Positions 27,696-36,383 of a stretch of 64,000 bases of DNA are shown here, piece after piece (position 1 is the first letter of the stretch; every line of letters begins with the position of its first letter). The DNA lies in contig NZ_JACHWJ010000002.1 in assembly GCF_014191305.1 (NCBI RefSeq), positions 124,001-188,000 of the forward strand, in the 5' to 3' direction. A program made the translations under genes and the position numbers. This DNA comes from Pseudoclavibacter helvolus (GTDB lineage Bacteria > Actinomycetota > Actinomycetes > Actinomycetales > Microbacteriaceae). A model generated the notes under the pieces. It searched no databases. It saw only the letters and a list, made by a program, of their open reading frames with translations, and was not told where the DNA came from.

Positions 27696-30208
27696 GCGCC
27701 GCCGTCCTCCACGCCGTCACGGCCGACCGCGGGGCGCTGCGCCGCCGGCGCCTACGCAACCTGCTCGTCGCGATCCTCGTGCCGCTCATCGTCGCCGGCG
27801 CCTACTTCGCCGGCCTCGCCGGCGCGGAGGCCCGCACCTCGGCGATCCCGGCCATGATCGTGAACAACGACGAGATGCAGACCCAGACCGCGCCAGACGG
27901 CAACGAGACGACCGTCATCGCGGGCAGACTCGTCGTCAGCGCGCTCACCGACCCAGACACCGCGACGGGCTTCGACTGGCAGCTCGCCAACGCGGAAACC
28001 GCCAAGGCCGCGCTGGAAGACGGCTCCGCGTACGTCGTCGTCACCATCCCGGAGGACTTCTCCGCACGCATCACCGGCATCGCCGACGAGGGAGCGACAC
28101 CGGCCACGATCGACGTGACCACCGACCAGTCCCACGACTACCTCTCGCCCGCCATCGCCAACGGGCTCTCGGATGCGCTCACCGCCCAGTTCGGCACGCA
28201 GGTCACCGAGATGGTCGCCGTCCAGCTCTTCGACGGCATCGGGCAGACCGCGACCTCCCTGCGCGACGCAGCAGACGGGGCATCCCAGCTCGCCGACGGC
28301 GGCACGCAGCTCGGCTCCGGCCTCGCGCAGTTCGCCGACGGCCAGAGCGAGCTCTCGGCGGGACTCGTGCAGAGCGCGGACGGCGCCAGCGAGCTCTCGA
28401 CCGGCGTGACGACCTACGTCTCCGGCGTTGGACAGCTCTCGAGCGGCATCACCCAGTACACGGGAGGCGTCGGTCAGCTCTCGGCTGGCATCACGCAGTA
28501 CACAAGCGGTGCCGACCAGCTTGCAGCCGGCGTCGGTCAGCTGGCCCAGCAGACGCCTGGTCTCCGAACCGGCGGCCAGGAACTCGCTGACGCGGGCACC
28601 CAGCTCGAGGGATACTCGACCGCCGTCACGCAGGGCACCGCGACCTACCAAGAGCAGATCAGGCCCGCGCTTGTCGCGCTCAACAACTCCACCGATGGTC
28701 TTGTCGCCTGGTGCGCGGCGCTCGCCGACCCGACCCTCAAGACCGAGTGCGAGACGCAGCTCGAGGGCATCGCCGGCACGACAGGTGGCGTCGACGGCCT
28801 CGTCGCGACCCTCGACGGCGCGACGGGTGAGCTCACCGCTGTCACCGACGGGGCAACCGACTTGAAGGCGATCGGCGCAGGCCTCGTCACGCTCGCCGAT
28901 GGCATCGACCAGCTCAACACCGGCGCCACGCAGCTCTCGGCGGGTTCGAGCAGCCTCACGACGGGTGCCTCCGACCTCGCGACGGCGGGGGACGAGCTCG
29001 AAAGCGGCGCATCCCAGCTCGTCACGGGAGGCACCCAACTCGAGACGGGAGCAGGCGCGCTCGCCACGGGCCTCGGGCAGCTCCGCGACGGGCAGCAGCT
29101 CCTCGTCGACGGCGTCGCCCCGATTCAAGAGGGCGTTGGCGAGCTGACCTCAGGCGCGAGCCAGCTCTCGACCGGGCTCAGCGACGGGGCGGCGCAGGCC
29201 GAGAACGCCGTCGGCGACCCCGACGCGCTCGCCGAGGTCGTCGCGAATCCCGTCCAGGCGAACCAGGCCATGCAGCACGAGGTGAGCTTCGGCGAGATCC
29301 TCACCGCGCTCATCCTGCCGCTCGCGCTCTGGCTCGCGGCACTCGCGACGACGCTCATGCGCCGCCTCGTGCCAACCGAGGCGTACGCCTCGATGGCCTC
29401 GAACGTGCGCATCCTGCTCGACGCCACGAGGCGGATGCTCCTGCCGCTCGCCGTCGTACTCTTCGCCGTCATGGTCATCGCCCACGGCTTCGTGGGCGTG
29501 CCCGTCACCGCGGCCTTCGCGACGCTCGGCCTCGGCGCCCTCTGCGCGATCGCCCTCATCGGCGTGCACCTGCTGTTCACGACGCTCTGGGGAAGGCGCG
29601 CCGCGGCCGTCGCCTCCGTCGGCCTCCTCAGCATCCAGGTGCTGGCCATGCGCGGACTCATTCCGCTGGAGCTGAAGTCTCCGTTCGTCGAGACGATCTC
29701 GGGACTGCTCCCTGGGACGCACCTCGCCGCGGGGCTGCAACTCGCCTACTCCGGTGGCAGTGCATCCGGGGTCGTCCTGGCGGCCGTCGGCATGCTGGTT
29801 ATCGCAGCGCTCGCGTTCGGAGCCGCGAGCATCGTCATCGGCCGCAGGCGCCGCTCGAGGCCTCGCTTGTCGCCGGCCTCGCGGCTGGCCGCCGCGAGCT
29901 CGTCGCCGCGTAGGCGCTCGGCGGCCGGCTGGCCACTCGTCTCGGGGGTGGCCACGCGTCTCGGTGCGGTCGCACCTCTCGGCGCAGCGCATGTCGCGGT
30001 GTGGTCGCACCTCTTGGCGCAGCGCTGTCGCATCCGACAGCCAGAGTCTCGGGATGGGTTGCGCGCTTCGGGATGGGTTGCAACCCATCCCGAGATGAGA
30101 AACCCATCCCGAGACGAGAGTGGGAGACGAGAGCGGGCAGTGGACGCTAGACGGCGTCGGGGACTGCGCGGTCCCGAGACGAGAGTGGTCGTCGAGAACG
30201 GTCGCTAG
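27692..30208 (+). CDS. YhgE/Pip-family membrane protein (ABC-2 type)
   Basis: YhgE/Pip proteins have one N-terminal helix, a long extracellular region and a C-terminal membrane domain of about five helices, and often accompany MmpL or ABC exporters. Here the helix is at about 22-42. Residues 190-500 hold repeated QLSxG/ADGxxxLSxG units in coiled-coil style (QLADGGTQLGSGLAQFADGQ), and the membrane domain spans about 530-725. The last 110 residues are basic low-complexity sequence that reads through the palindromic repeat at 30046-30115 and a partial duplication, so the original stop may have been lost. Confidence 0.88.
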   Translation: MSAAVLHAVTADRGALRRRRLRNLLVAILVPLIVAGAYFAGLAGAEARTSAIPAMIVNNDEMQTQTAPDGNETTVIAGRLVVSALTDPDTATGFDWQLANAETAKAALEDGSAYVVVTIPEDFSARITGIADEGATPATIDVTTDQSHDYLSPAIANGLSDALTAQFGTQVTEMVAVQLFDGIGQTATSLRDAADGASQLADGGTQLGSGLAQFADGQSELSAGLVQSADGASELSTGVTTYVSGVGQLSSGITQYTGGVGQLSAGITQYTSGADQLAAGVGQLAQQTPGLRTGGQELADAGTQLEGYSTAVTQGTATYQEQIRPALVALNNSTDGLVAWCAALADPTLKTECETQLEGIAGTTGGVDGLVATLDGATGELTAVTDGATDLKAIGAGLVTLADGIDQLNTGATQLSAGSSSLTTGASDLATAGDELESGASQLVTGGTQLETGAGALATGLGQLRDGQQLLVDGVAPIQEGVGELTSGASQLSTGLSDGAAQAENAVGDPDALAEVVANPVQANQAMQHEVSFGEILTALILPLALWLAALATTLMRRLVPTEAYASMASNVRILLDATRRMLLPLAVVLFAVMVIAHGFVGVPVTAAFATLGLGALCAIALIGVHLLFTTLWGRRAAAVASVGLLSIQVLAMRGLIPLELKSPFVETISGLLPGTHLAAGLQLAYSGGSASGVVLAAVGMLVIAALAFGAASIVIGRRRRSRPRLSPASRLAAASSSPRRRSAAGWPLVSGVATRLGAVAPLGAAHVAVWSHLLAQRCRIRQPESRDGLRASGWVATHPEMRNPSRDESGRRERAVDARRRRGLRGPETRVVVENGR
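30046..30115. repeat. Nested palindromic repeat, copy 2
   Basis: Outer 15-bp arms GTCTCGGGATGGGTT and complement (30046-30060, 30101-30115) enclose a perfect 26-bp palindrome (30068-30093) of TCGGGATGGGTTG and its reverse. The half-site and the CGCTTCG spacer match copy 1 at 18144-18209. Here it lies inside the 3' end of the YhgE reading frame, just before a convergent gene. Confidence 0.85.
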
Positions 30209-30222
30209 ACGGCGTCGGGGAC
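30111..30222. repeat. Imperfect tandem duplication at the end of the isomerase gene
   Basis: Both copies begin GAGACGAGAGTGG (30111 and 30176) and end with CTAGACGGCGTCGGGGAC (30147-30164 and 30205-30222). The second copy carries the stop codon and last codons of the leftward isomerase gene, so the first is a displaced duplicate of that gene end. Confidence 0.75.
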
Positions 30223-31020
30223 CGAGCGGCCGAGCTGCAGGTGATCATGAGCGAACGCGACCGTCTCGCGCAGCATGCGCAGGCGGTCAGGCTCGTTCTT
30301 GGCCTTGCGCGTGTTCACCTCGGCGACGACGTGCCCGGACCACCCGATGGATGCGAGGTACTGCAGCGTCTCGGCCACGGGCTGGCCGCCCTCGCCAGGC
30401 GCGAGGTGCTCGTCGAAGAGCTTGTCGTTCGCCTCGGGTGCCTGGCCGTCGCAGAGGTGGATGTGCCGCAGGCGGTCACCCGCGGCCTTCACCATCTGCA
30501 GGGAGTCGCGGCCCGAGAGCGCTGCGTGCGAGAAGTCGAGGGTGACGGCGTCGCAGTCCATCTCGACGGGGTCGATGCCAGGCTTGTAGGCCTGCAACGC
30601 ACGTCCTGACACCTTCCACGGGAACATGTTCTCGACGGCGATCTCGGTGCCGGTGTCCGCGTTGATCTCGCGGACGATGTCGAGGAAGTTCTCCGCGTAT
30701 CCCGATTGCCACCGGAACGGCGGGTGGACAACAACGGTGGAGGCGCCGATATCGCGCGCCAGCTCGGCGGAACGCTGCAGCTTCGTTCGCTGGTCGCGGC
30801 CCCACACGAACTGCGTGAACAGCAGAACGGGGGCGTGCACGGCGAGCACCGGCAGCTGGTACTTGTCGATGAGGCGCTTCAGCGCATCCACGCTTCTCGA
30901 CGTCTGATCGGTCGAGATCATGATCTCCATGCCGTCGAAGCCCGCATCGCGAGCTATCTGGAACGACGTCTCGACAGACTTCGGGAACGTGCAGGAAGTG
31001 CTCATGCCGACGGTGATCAT
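30205..31020 (-). CDS. Sugar phosphate isomerase/epimerase (TIM barrel)
   Basis: Xylose-isomerase-like TIM-barrel protein, 271 aa. Metal-site-type motifs are visible: GFDGMEIM, AVHAP, VVHPPFRWQSGY, EIAVENMFPWK (Glu ligand), LDFSHAAL and HIHLCDGQ. Family members isomerise or epimerise sugars, inosose or hydroxypyruvate, and substrate cannot be assigned here. ATG 31020 gives the family start MITVGMSTS; the upstream open frame is antisense to the regulator gene's end. It is co-directional with the two-component genes upstream. Confidence 0.85.
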   Translation of the reverse strand: MITVGMSTSCTFPKSVETSFQIARDAGFDGMEIMISTDQTSRSVDALKRLIDKYQLPVLAVHAPVLLFTQFVWGRDQRTKLQRSAELARDIGASTVVVHPPFRWQSGYAENFLDIVREINADTGTEIAVENMFPWKVSGRALQAYKPGIDPVEMDCDAVTLDFSHAALSGRDSLQMVKAAGDRLRHIHLCDGQAPEANDKLFDEHLAPGEGGQPVAETLQYLASIGWSGHVVAEVNTRKAKNEPDRLRMLRETVAFAHDHLQLGRSVPDAV

Positions 31021-31075
31021 TTTCCGGAGATTACTCCTCTCGGCTGTCCGAAAGGTGACGAACGCTCCAAGCGAA

Positions 31076-31801
31076 TCAGGCGAGACGGTATTCCAGCTCG
31101 GGGCGTCCGGGCGTGCCGTACCTCGGGGTGCGCTCCGCCGCTGACGTGTCGACGAGGTGCTCGAGATAGCGGCGGGCGGTGACACGAGAGAGTGCCAGCT
31201 GCTCCGAGAGCTCCTTCGCGGAGATGCCGTTTCCCTCCCCGAGCGACCGAAGCGCAGCGATGACGCTTGCGAGGGTCTCGCTCGTGAGGCCCTTGGGGAG
31301 GCTCGCCTGCGGAGTGGCCTGACGGAGCGAAGCGAGCGTCTGGTCGACCTCGTCCTGGCTCGACACGACGTGGTCGAAGAGGCCGGCCCGGTATTCGCGC
31401 AGCGCCTCCAGCTTCTCCGCGAAGGTCTGGAACGTGAACGGCTTGAGCAGGTAGTGGGCGATGCCGAGCGAAACCGCCTGCTTGACGGTTGCCGCCTCGC
31501 GCACGGCAGTCACGGCGATGATGTCGACGTCGTGCCCCTCAGCCCTGAGCCGCCTGGCGACGTCGATGCCCGTCGCGTCCGGCATGTTGATGTCGAGCAG
31601 GACCACGTCGATGCGCTCGGCGTCACCCGAGGCGGCCGCGCGGACGGCGAGGATCGCCGCGGACGCGGTGCCCGCGACACCGACGCCACGGAACCCTGGC
31701 AGTCGGTCGACGTACGAGGCGTGAGCCTGCGCCGTGAGCGCCTCGTCGTCCACAACGAGTACGTGCAGGGATGCTGGATGCGCTGCCCGGTCACCGGTCA
31801 T
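31076..31801 (-). CDS. Response regulator of the CitB/DcuR type
   Basis: 241-aa regulator. The receiver domain (residues 12-130) has the acidic pocket in VLVVDDEALT, the phospho-acceptor in VVLLDINMPD and the conserved Lys in YLLKPFTFQTF. The C-terminal HTH (about 180-230; GISAKELSEQLALSRVTARRYLEHL) is the type found in CitB, DcuR and DctR. ATG 31801 overlaps the kinase gene end by 11 bp, so the two are coupled. The adjacent divergent symporter gene is its most likely target. Confidence 0.9.
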   Translation of the reverse strand: MTGDRAAHPASLHVLVVDDEALTAQAHASYVDRLPGFRGVGVAGTASAAILAVRAAASGDAERIDVVLLDINMPDATGIDVARRLRAEGHDVDIIAVTAVREAATVKQAVSLGIAHYLLKPFTFQTFAEKLEALREYRAGLFDHVVSSQDEVDQTLASLRQATPQASLPKGLTSETLASVIAALRSLGEGNGISAKELSEQLALSRVTARRYLEHLVDTSAAERTPRYGTPGRPELEYRLA

Positions 31802-33422
31802 CTGCCGTCTTCTCCACTTCTGAGACCCCGCTCGGGGTGAGCTCCGAATCGCGCACCGGCAGGCAGACGGTGAACGCTGACCCGTCGACGTCGATGCTTC
31901 CGCCCGACCTGCGCACGGCCTGCCGGACGAGCGCCAGCCCGACGCCGCGGCCCTTGCCCGGCTTCCCAGAGACGCCGAAGTCGAAGATCCTCCCGAGGAA
32001 CTCCGGGTCCGGCCCAGCTCCGCTGTCACTCACCTCGATGAGCACCTCCCCGTCGAGTTCCTCGACGAGCACCCGCACCGCCGGGGCTGGCGTCGCGCGG
32101 GCGGCCTCGAGGGCATTGTCGATGAGGTTGCCGACGATCGTGATGAGGTCCCGCGCCGAGGCGCTCGCGGGAACCCGGGCAGGCAGGTGCAGGTCGAAGC
32201 GCACATCCATCTCGTCGGCCTGCGACGACTTGCCGAGGAGCAGTGCGACGAGCACCGGGTCCTCGATGGCGCGCACGAGGCGGTCAGCAAGCTCCTGGCT
32301 GACATCGAGCGTGGAGCTCGCGAGCCGCATCGCCTCGTCTGGCTGCCCGAGCTCGATGAGCGCGATGATCGTGTGGAGGCGGTTCGCGAACTCGTGAGCC
32401 TGCGAGCGGAGTGCCGCCGCGAGGGTCTGCGAGGTCTCGAGCTCGCCGCTCAGCTCCTCGATGCGGGAGTGGTCGCGGAGCGTGACGACCGTGCCCGCGA
32501 AGCGCGGCGCATCCTGACCGGGCCCACGGGTCACGACGGCCTCGCAGTTCACGACAAGCACGTGGCGTTCGGTCACGACGATCTCGTCGACGACGGCGTC
32601 TCCCCGCAGCATGACGTCGCTCAGGACCTCCGGAACGTTGAGGTCGCGCACCGGCTGCGGGGTGGCCTGCGGGTCGAAAGGCGCCAGGCCGAGGTACTCG
32701 GCGGCGACCACGTTGGTGAGCGCGAGCCTGCCCTTCGTGTCGATGAGCACAAGCCCCTCGTCGATCGAACGAAGCACACCCTCGTAGTAGGCGAACATGC
32801 GGGACAGGTCCTCCGGGCCGCGGTTATCGGTCACCCGCCGCAGGTATCGGCTCAGCGCCCAGGCGCCCGCGCCGCCGATGAGCAGGGCGCCAAGCGCGGA
32901 CCACAGGATCAGCGTGATGCGCGAACCGGTCGCGACGTGCGCGTTCGACACGGTGACGCCGGCCGAGACGAGAGCCACGACCTCGCCGTCGTCCCAGATG
33001 GGGGCGACGGCGCGCACAGAAGGGCCGAGTGTTCCCGTGTAGGTCTCGGTGAAGGTCGAGCCCCTGAGGGCCGAGTCGATATTGCCCTGGAACAGCCCGC
33101 CGATCTCCTCCGGGTTGCGGTGCGTGATGCGCACCCCGCTCGTGTCCATGATCGTGATGAAGTCGATCCCCGTGGAGTCGGAGATGGTGATCGCGTACGG
33201 CTGGAGGGTGCTTGTGGGGTCCGCCACCTGCAGCTGCTCGACGACAAACGGATCGTGGGCGATCGTCTCGGCGACGGCCAGGCTGCGCAGCGCGGCGTCG
33301 TCCTCCGCCTCTCGGCGTGCGTCCGCCCACACGACGGCCACCCCAATGCCGGTGAGCGCGAGGATGGCGACGAACTGCAGCACGAAGAGTCGAGTCGCGA
33401 CGCTCCAGCTTGCGAATCGCAC
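31791..33422 (-). CDS. CitA/DcuS-type sensor histidine kinase
   Basis: 543-aa membrane kinase that senses C4-dicarboxylates or citrate in its relatives. One helix (12-32), an extracytoplasmic sCACHE domain (about 35-170, with RITHRNPEEIGG that resembles the ligand pocket region of DcuS/CitA), a second helix (175-195), a PAS domain (220-330), the SpoOB-like dimerisation helix with the His in LRSQAHEFANRLHTI, and a HATPase domain (GRGVGLALVRQAVRRSGG). GTG start preceded by GAGGAGG. It diverges from the dicarboxylate symporter. Confidence 0.9.
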   Translation of the reverse strand: MRFASWSVATRLFVLQFVAILALTGIGVAVVWADARREAEDDAALRSLAVAETIAHDPFVVEQLQVADPTSTLQPYAITISDSTGIDFITIMDTSGVRITHRNPEEIGGLFQGNIDSALRGSTFTETYTGTLGPSVRAVAPIWDDGEVVALVSAGVTVSNAHVATGSRITLILWSALGALLIGGAGAWALSRYLRRVTDNRGPEDLSRMFAYYEGVLRSIDEGLVLIDTKGRLALTNVVAAEYLGLAPFDPQATPQPVRDLNVPEVLSDVMLRGDAVVDEIVVTERHVLVVNCEAVVTRGPGQDAPRFAGTVVTLRDHSRIEELSGELETSQTLAAALRSQAHEFANRLHTIIALIELGQPDEAMRLASSTLDVSQELADRLVRAIEDPVLVALLLGKSSQADEMDVRFDLHLPARVPASASARDLITIVGNLIDNALEAARATPAPAVRVLVEELDGEVLIEVSDSGAGPDPEFLGRIFDFGVSGKPGKGRGVGLALVRQAVRRSGGSIDVDGSAFTVCLPVRDSELTPSGVSEVEKTADDR

Positions 33423-33466
33423 AGCGCCTCCTCTGCGTCGATGGGGGACCGCGGCAGACCTCGGTG

Positions 33467-33494
33467 TTGAGGTGCACGGTGAAAACAGTATGAA
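33467..33494 (+). promoter_or_regulatory. Candidate dctA promoter
   Basis: TTGAGG (-35) and TATGAA (-10) separated by 16 bp, about 90 nt before the symporter start, in the gap divergent from the kinase gene. Confidence 0.4.
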
Positions 33495-33585
33495 CGCAAG
33501 TCGCGATGGTCACAGCGGTGAGCGGATGCTCAATCCATCGTTCCCGACGCAGCTCGCGTCGGATCTCAAGGGAGAGAAGACAGCA

Positions 33586-34965
33586 ATGGCGCTCACATCT
33601 CAGGACACCAAGGCCCCACGCAAGCGTGGCATCGACAAGACCCACTGGCTCTACATCGCCGTCATCATCGCCGTGCTCGCCGGCATCACCGTTGGCCTCG
33701 TCCTCCCGGAGTTCGGGAAGGCCCTCAAGCCCGTCGGCGAGGCGTTCGTGGCGCTCATCAAGATGATGATCGCCCCCATCATCTTCTGCACGATCGTGCT
33801 CGGCGTCGGCTCCATCGCGAAGGCCGCGACGGTCGGCAAGGTCGGCGGGCTCGCGCTCCTCTACTTCATCACGATGTCCACGTTCGCCCTCGGCATCGGC
33901 ATGGTCGTCGGCAACTTCATCCACCCGGGTGAGGGCCTCAATATCGCGAGCGCCACGTACGAGGCGGATGCGTCGAAGAGCGAGGGCACGGCCGACTTCC
34001 TGCTCGGCATCATCCCGACCTCGCTGTTCTCGTCACTCACTGACGGCAGCATCCTCCAGGTGCTGTTCGTGGCCCTGCTCCTGGGCTTCGGTTTGCAGAA
34101 GATGGGCACGAAGGCCGCGCCCATCATCGACGCGATCGCTCAGATCCAGGCGCTCGTCTTCCGCGTGCTCGGCATGATCATGTGGGTCGCTCCGGTCGGT
34201 GCCTTCGGAGCTATCGCCGCGGTTGTGGGAGCTACGGGCATCGACGCGGTCATCGCGCTCGGCACGCTCATGGTCGCCTTCTACATCACCTGCGCCCTCT
34301 TCATCGTGGTGGTGCTCGGCTCGCTGCTCTGGCTCGTCGCCCGCGTCAACATCTTCAAGCTCATGAAGTTCCTCGGCCGCGAGTACCTGCTCATCGTCTC
34401 GACGTCGTCGAGCGAGGTCGCGCTGCCTCGCCTCATCGCGAAGATGGAACACGTCGGCGTATCCAAGTCCGTCGCCGGAATCACGATCCCCACCGGGTAC
34501 TCGTTCAACCTCGACGGCACGGCCATCTACCTGACGATGGCGTCGCTGTTCATCGCCAGCGCCATGGGCACGCCGCTCTCCATCGGCGAGCAGGTGTCGC
34601 TGCTGGTGTTCATGATGATCGCGTCGAAGGGCGCAGCCGGTGTCACCGGCGCCGGACTCGCGACGCTCGCCGGCGGGCTGCAGGCCCACCGCCCCGACCT
34701 CGTCGACGGCGTCGGCGTGATCGTCGGCATCGACCGCTTCATGTCTGAGGCTCGTGCGCTCACGAACTTCACCGGCAACGCAGTCGCGACGGTGCTCGTC
34801 GGAACGTGGACCAAGGAGATCGACAAGCAGCGCGTCGACCTCGTCCTCAGCGGAGGGGCCCCGTTCGACGAGGCCACCATGAACGAAGACGTGCACGGCG
34901 CAACCGACCACTCGCGCGACGCCAAGAGCCAGCAGGTCATCGACCAGGAGCGCGTCACGGCGTAG
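33586..34965 (+). CDS. dctA: Dicarboxylate/amino acid:cation symporter, DctA-like
   Basis: DAACS-family symporter that takes up C4-dicarboxylates (or glutamate/aspartate) with Na+ or H+. Eight transmembrane segments and two re-entrant loops are recognisable. STSSSEVALPRLI is the HP1 serine-rich loop, GYSFNLDGTAIYLT the unwound TM7 NMDGT-type motif and GIDRFMSEARALTNFTGNAVAT the TM8 substrate site with Asp and Arg. Length is 459 aa with a charged tail. AAGGGAGAG lies before ATG 33586. Divergent position to a CitA/DcuS-type system favours a dicarboxylate substrate. Confidence 0.88.
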   Translation: MALTSQDTKAPRKRGIDKTHWLYIAVIIAVLAGITVGLVLPEFGKALKPVGEAFVALIKMMIAPIIFCTIVLGVGSIAKAATVGKVGGLALLYFITMSTFALGIGMVVGNFIHPGEGLNIASATYEADASKSEGTADFLLGIIPTSLFSSLTDGSILQVLFVALLLGFGLQKMGTKAAPIIDAIAQIQALVFRVLGMIMWVAPVGAFGAIAAVVGATGIDAVIALGTLMVAFYITCALFIVVVLGSLLWLVARVNIFKLMKFLGREYLLIVSTSSSEVALPRLIAKMEHVGVSKSVAGITIPTGYSFNLDGTAIYLTMASLFIASAMGTPLSIGEQVSLLVFMMIASKGAAGVTGAGLATLAGGLQAHRPDLVDGVGVIVGIDRFMSEARALTNFTGNAVATVLVGTWTKEIDKQRVDLVLSGGAPFDEATMNEDVHGATDHSRDAKSQQVIDQERVTA

Positions 34966-35000
34966 CTAGCTGGCCGGCTCGCTGGTTAGACCGCAAGACA

Positions 35001-35060
35001 ACAGACCTGTGGAGTGCGCATCCGTTTCGAGAGATTCGGATGCGCACCCCACAGGTCTGT
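35001..35060 (+). terminator. Terminator after dctA
   Basis: 24-bp arms with one mismatch, starting ACAGACCTGTGG, around a 12-base loop; 35 bp after the dctA stop. It is the first part of a 367-bp gene-free stretch (34966-35332). Confidence 0.8.
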
Positions 35061-35141
35061 GCCTCGCCGTGCCCCGATGCTCGCCGATCACTGGGGTGCA
35101 GAGAGATCGGAATGAGCGGGGTCGGGTGTCGCCCGCTCTGT

Positions 35142-35243
35142 CAATTTAAGGGCGAGTTGGCTCTCGGACGTGCAACGCCAGTGACGGCACCGCGAGATTC
35201 CGGGCCTCTGCGCGTGGCCGATTTCCACTTCGCCCTTAAATTG
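35142..35243. repeat. 102-bp element bounded by AT-rich 14-bp inverted repeats
   Basis: CAATTTAAGGGCGA (35142-35155) is repeated in inverted form at 35230-35243, enclosing 74 bp of ordinary GC-rich sequence. It lies between the dctA terminator and the 3' end of corA; no gene is seen here. It could be a small non-autonomous mobile element or a structured RNA; no clear target-site duplication was found. Confidence 0.6.
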
Positions 35244-35332
35244 GCTGGGGCCGGGCGGGAGTTGGGGGCGGGGTCGGGCGGGAGGCCGGGCGAGGGTGGC
35301 GCGGGAGGCCGGGTGCGAGCGCACTCGGGTGG

Positions 35333-36307
35333 CTACAACCAGTCCCTTTTCTTGAAGACGATGTAGAGCACCACGGACGCGCCGATGACGAGGGAGACGG
35401 ACGCGATGAGCCCCTCGACCTCGTTGTGGCCGGGGAAGTCGACGTTCATGCCGAAGAATCCGGTGATGGCGGTCGGGACGGCGATGATCGCAGCCCACCC
35501 GGTGACCTTCTTCATGATCTCGTTCATCTTGTTGCCCTGCAGGGCGATGCTCGTCTCGATGGCCGTCGAGACGTGTTCCGCGAGCGTCTCGGACCAGTCG
35601 GCGGCGAGCGCGGCGTGGTCGCCGACGTCGGCAAAGTAGGGGTGCAACTCGGGTGCGACCTTCTCCTCGCCCTGGTGGATGAAGAGGGTGATGACCTCTC
35701 TGAGGGGGAGCGTCGCGTGACGCAGCTTCGAGACGCTCCGGCGCAGGGTGAATGCGCGCCGCTGCACCTCACTCGTGTCCGGCCGATCGCTGAACAGTCC
35801 GTCGCTGAGCGCCTCGATGACCTCGTCGAGCTGCTCGACGGAGTCGGTGTGGCTGTCGACGACAACGTCGAGGAGCCCCCAGACGAGCCACGGAACTCCG
35901 AACTCCGAGAGCTCCTCGTTCTCGTCGAGCCGTTTCGTGACGTCTTCGATGGGGAACGCGGGTTCGTGGACGGTCACGAGGATGCCGGGCAGGATGAACG
36001 CGGTCAGCCGAGAGATCGTGACGTCGCCGGTCTCACCGCACGCCGAACTCGACAGCGTCAGCAGCAGGTGCGAGTCGAAGCGTGCGAGGCGGGGACGCTC
36101 CAGCCGAGACCGCGCGTCCTCGACCGCAAGCGCGTGCAAATCGAGGAGGCGTGCGAGCTCATTGAGCGCGCCCTCCTCATCGAGTGTCAGGTCGACCCAG
36201 GCCGTGCAGCCCTCGGATGCGCGGTGCTCGGCGAGGCTCGACAGCGAGTGCTCGCCGCCAACTCGCTTGCCCTCGCGGTAGAGCCTCTTCGTCTGCATGC
36301 GGCTCAT
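35333..36307 (-). CDS. CorA-family magnesium/divalent cation transporter
   Basis: Pentameric Mg2+/Co2+ channel. The 324-aa protein has a large acidic cytoplasmic domain and a long stalk helix with two C-terminal transmembrane helices (about 262-282 and 296-314). The signature GMN is present in AITGFFGMNVDFPG, and the C-terminus KKRDWL is the usual basic end. It starts with ATG and is convergent with dctA across a 367-bp gap. Confidence 0.92.
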   Translation of the reverse strand: MSRMQTKRLYREGKRVGGEHSLSSLAEHRASEGCTAWVDLTLDEEGALNELARLLDLHALAVEDARSRLERPRLARFDSHLLLTLSSSACGETGDVTISRLTAFILPGILVTVHEPAFPIEDVTKRLDENEELSEFGVPWLVWGLLDVVVDSHTDSVEQLDEVIEALSDGLFSDRPDTSEVQRRAFTLRRSVSKLRHATLPLREVITLFIHQGEEKVAPELHPYFADVGDHAALAADWSETLAEHVSTAIETSIALQGNKMNEIMKKVTGWAAIIAVPTAITGFFGMNVDFPGHNEVEGLIASVSLVIGASVVLYIVFKKRDWL

Positions 36308-36383
36308 CGTACGGTCGGGACCCGCCGCGCCACGCGATGCCAGTCACAGCTCGCTGGCCAGCCGCGCAACACCAGGGAGCGGT

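Noticed and set aside
28270-29200. Repeated QLSxG segments of the YhgE gene as a DNA repeat array
   Set aside because: The DNA units vary and match the normal coiled, repetitive extracellular region of YhgE/Pip proteins.
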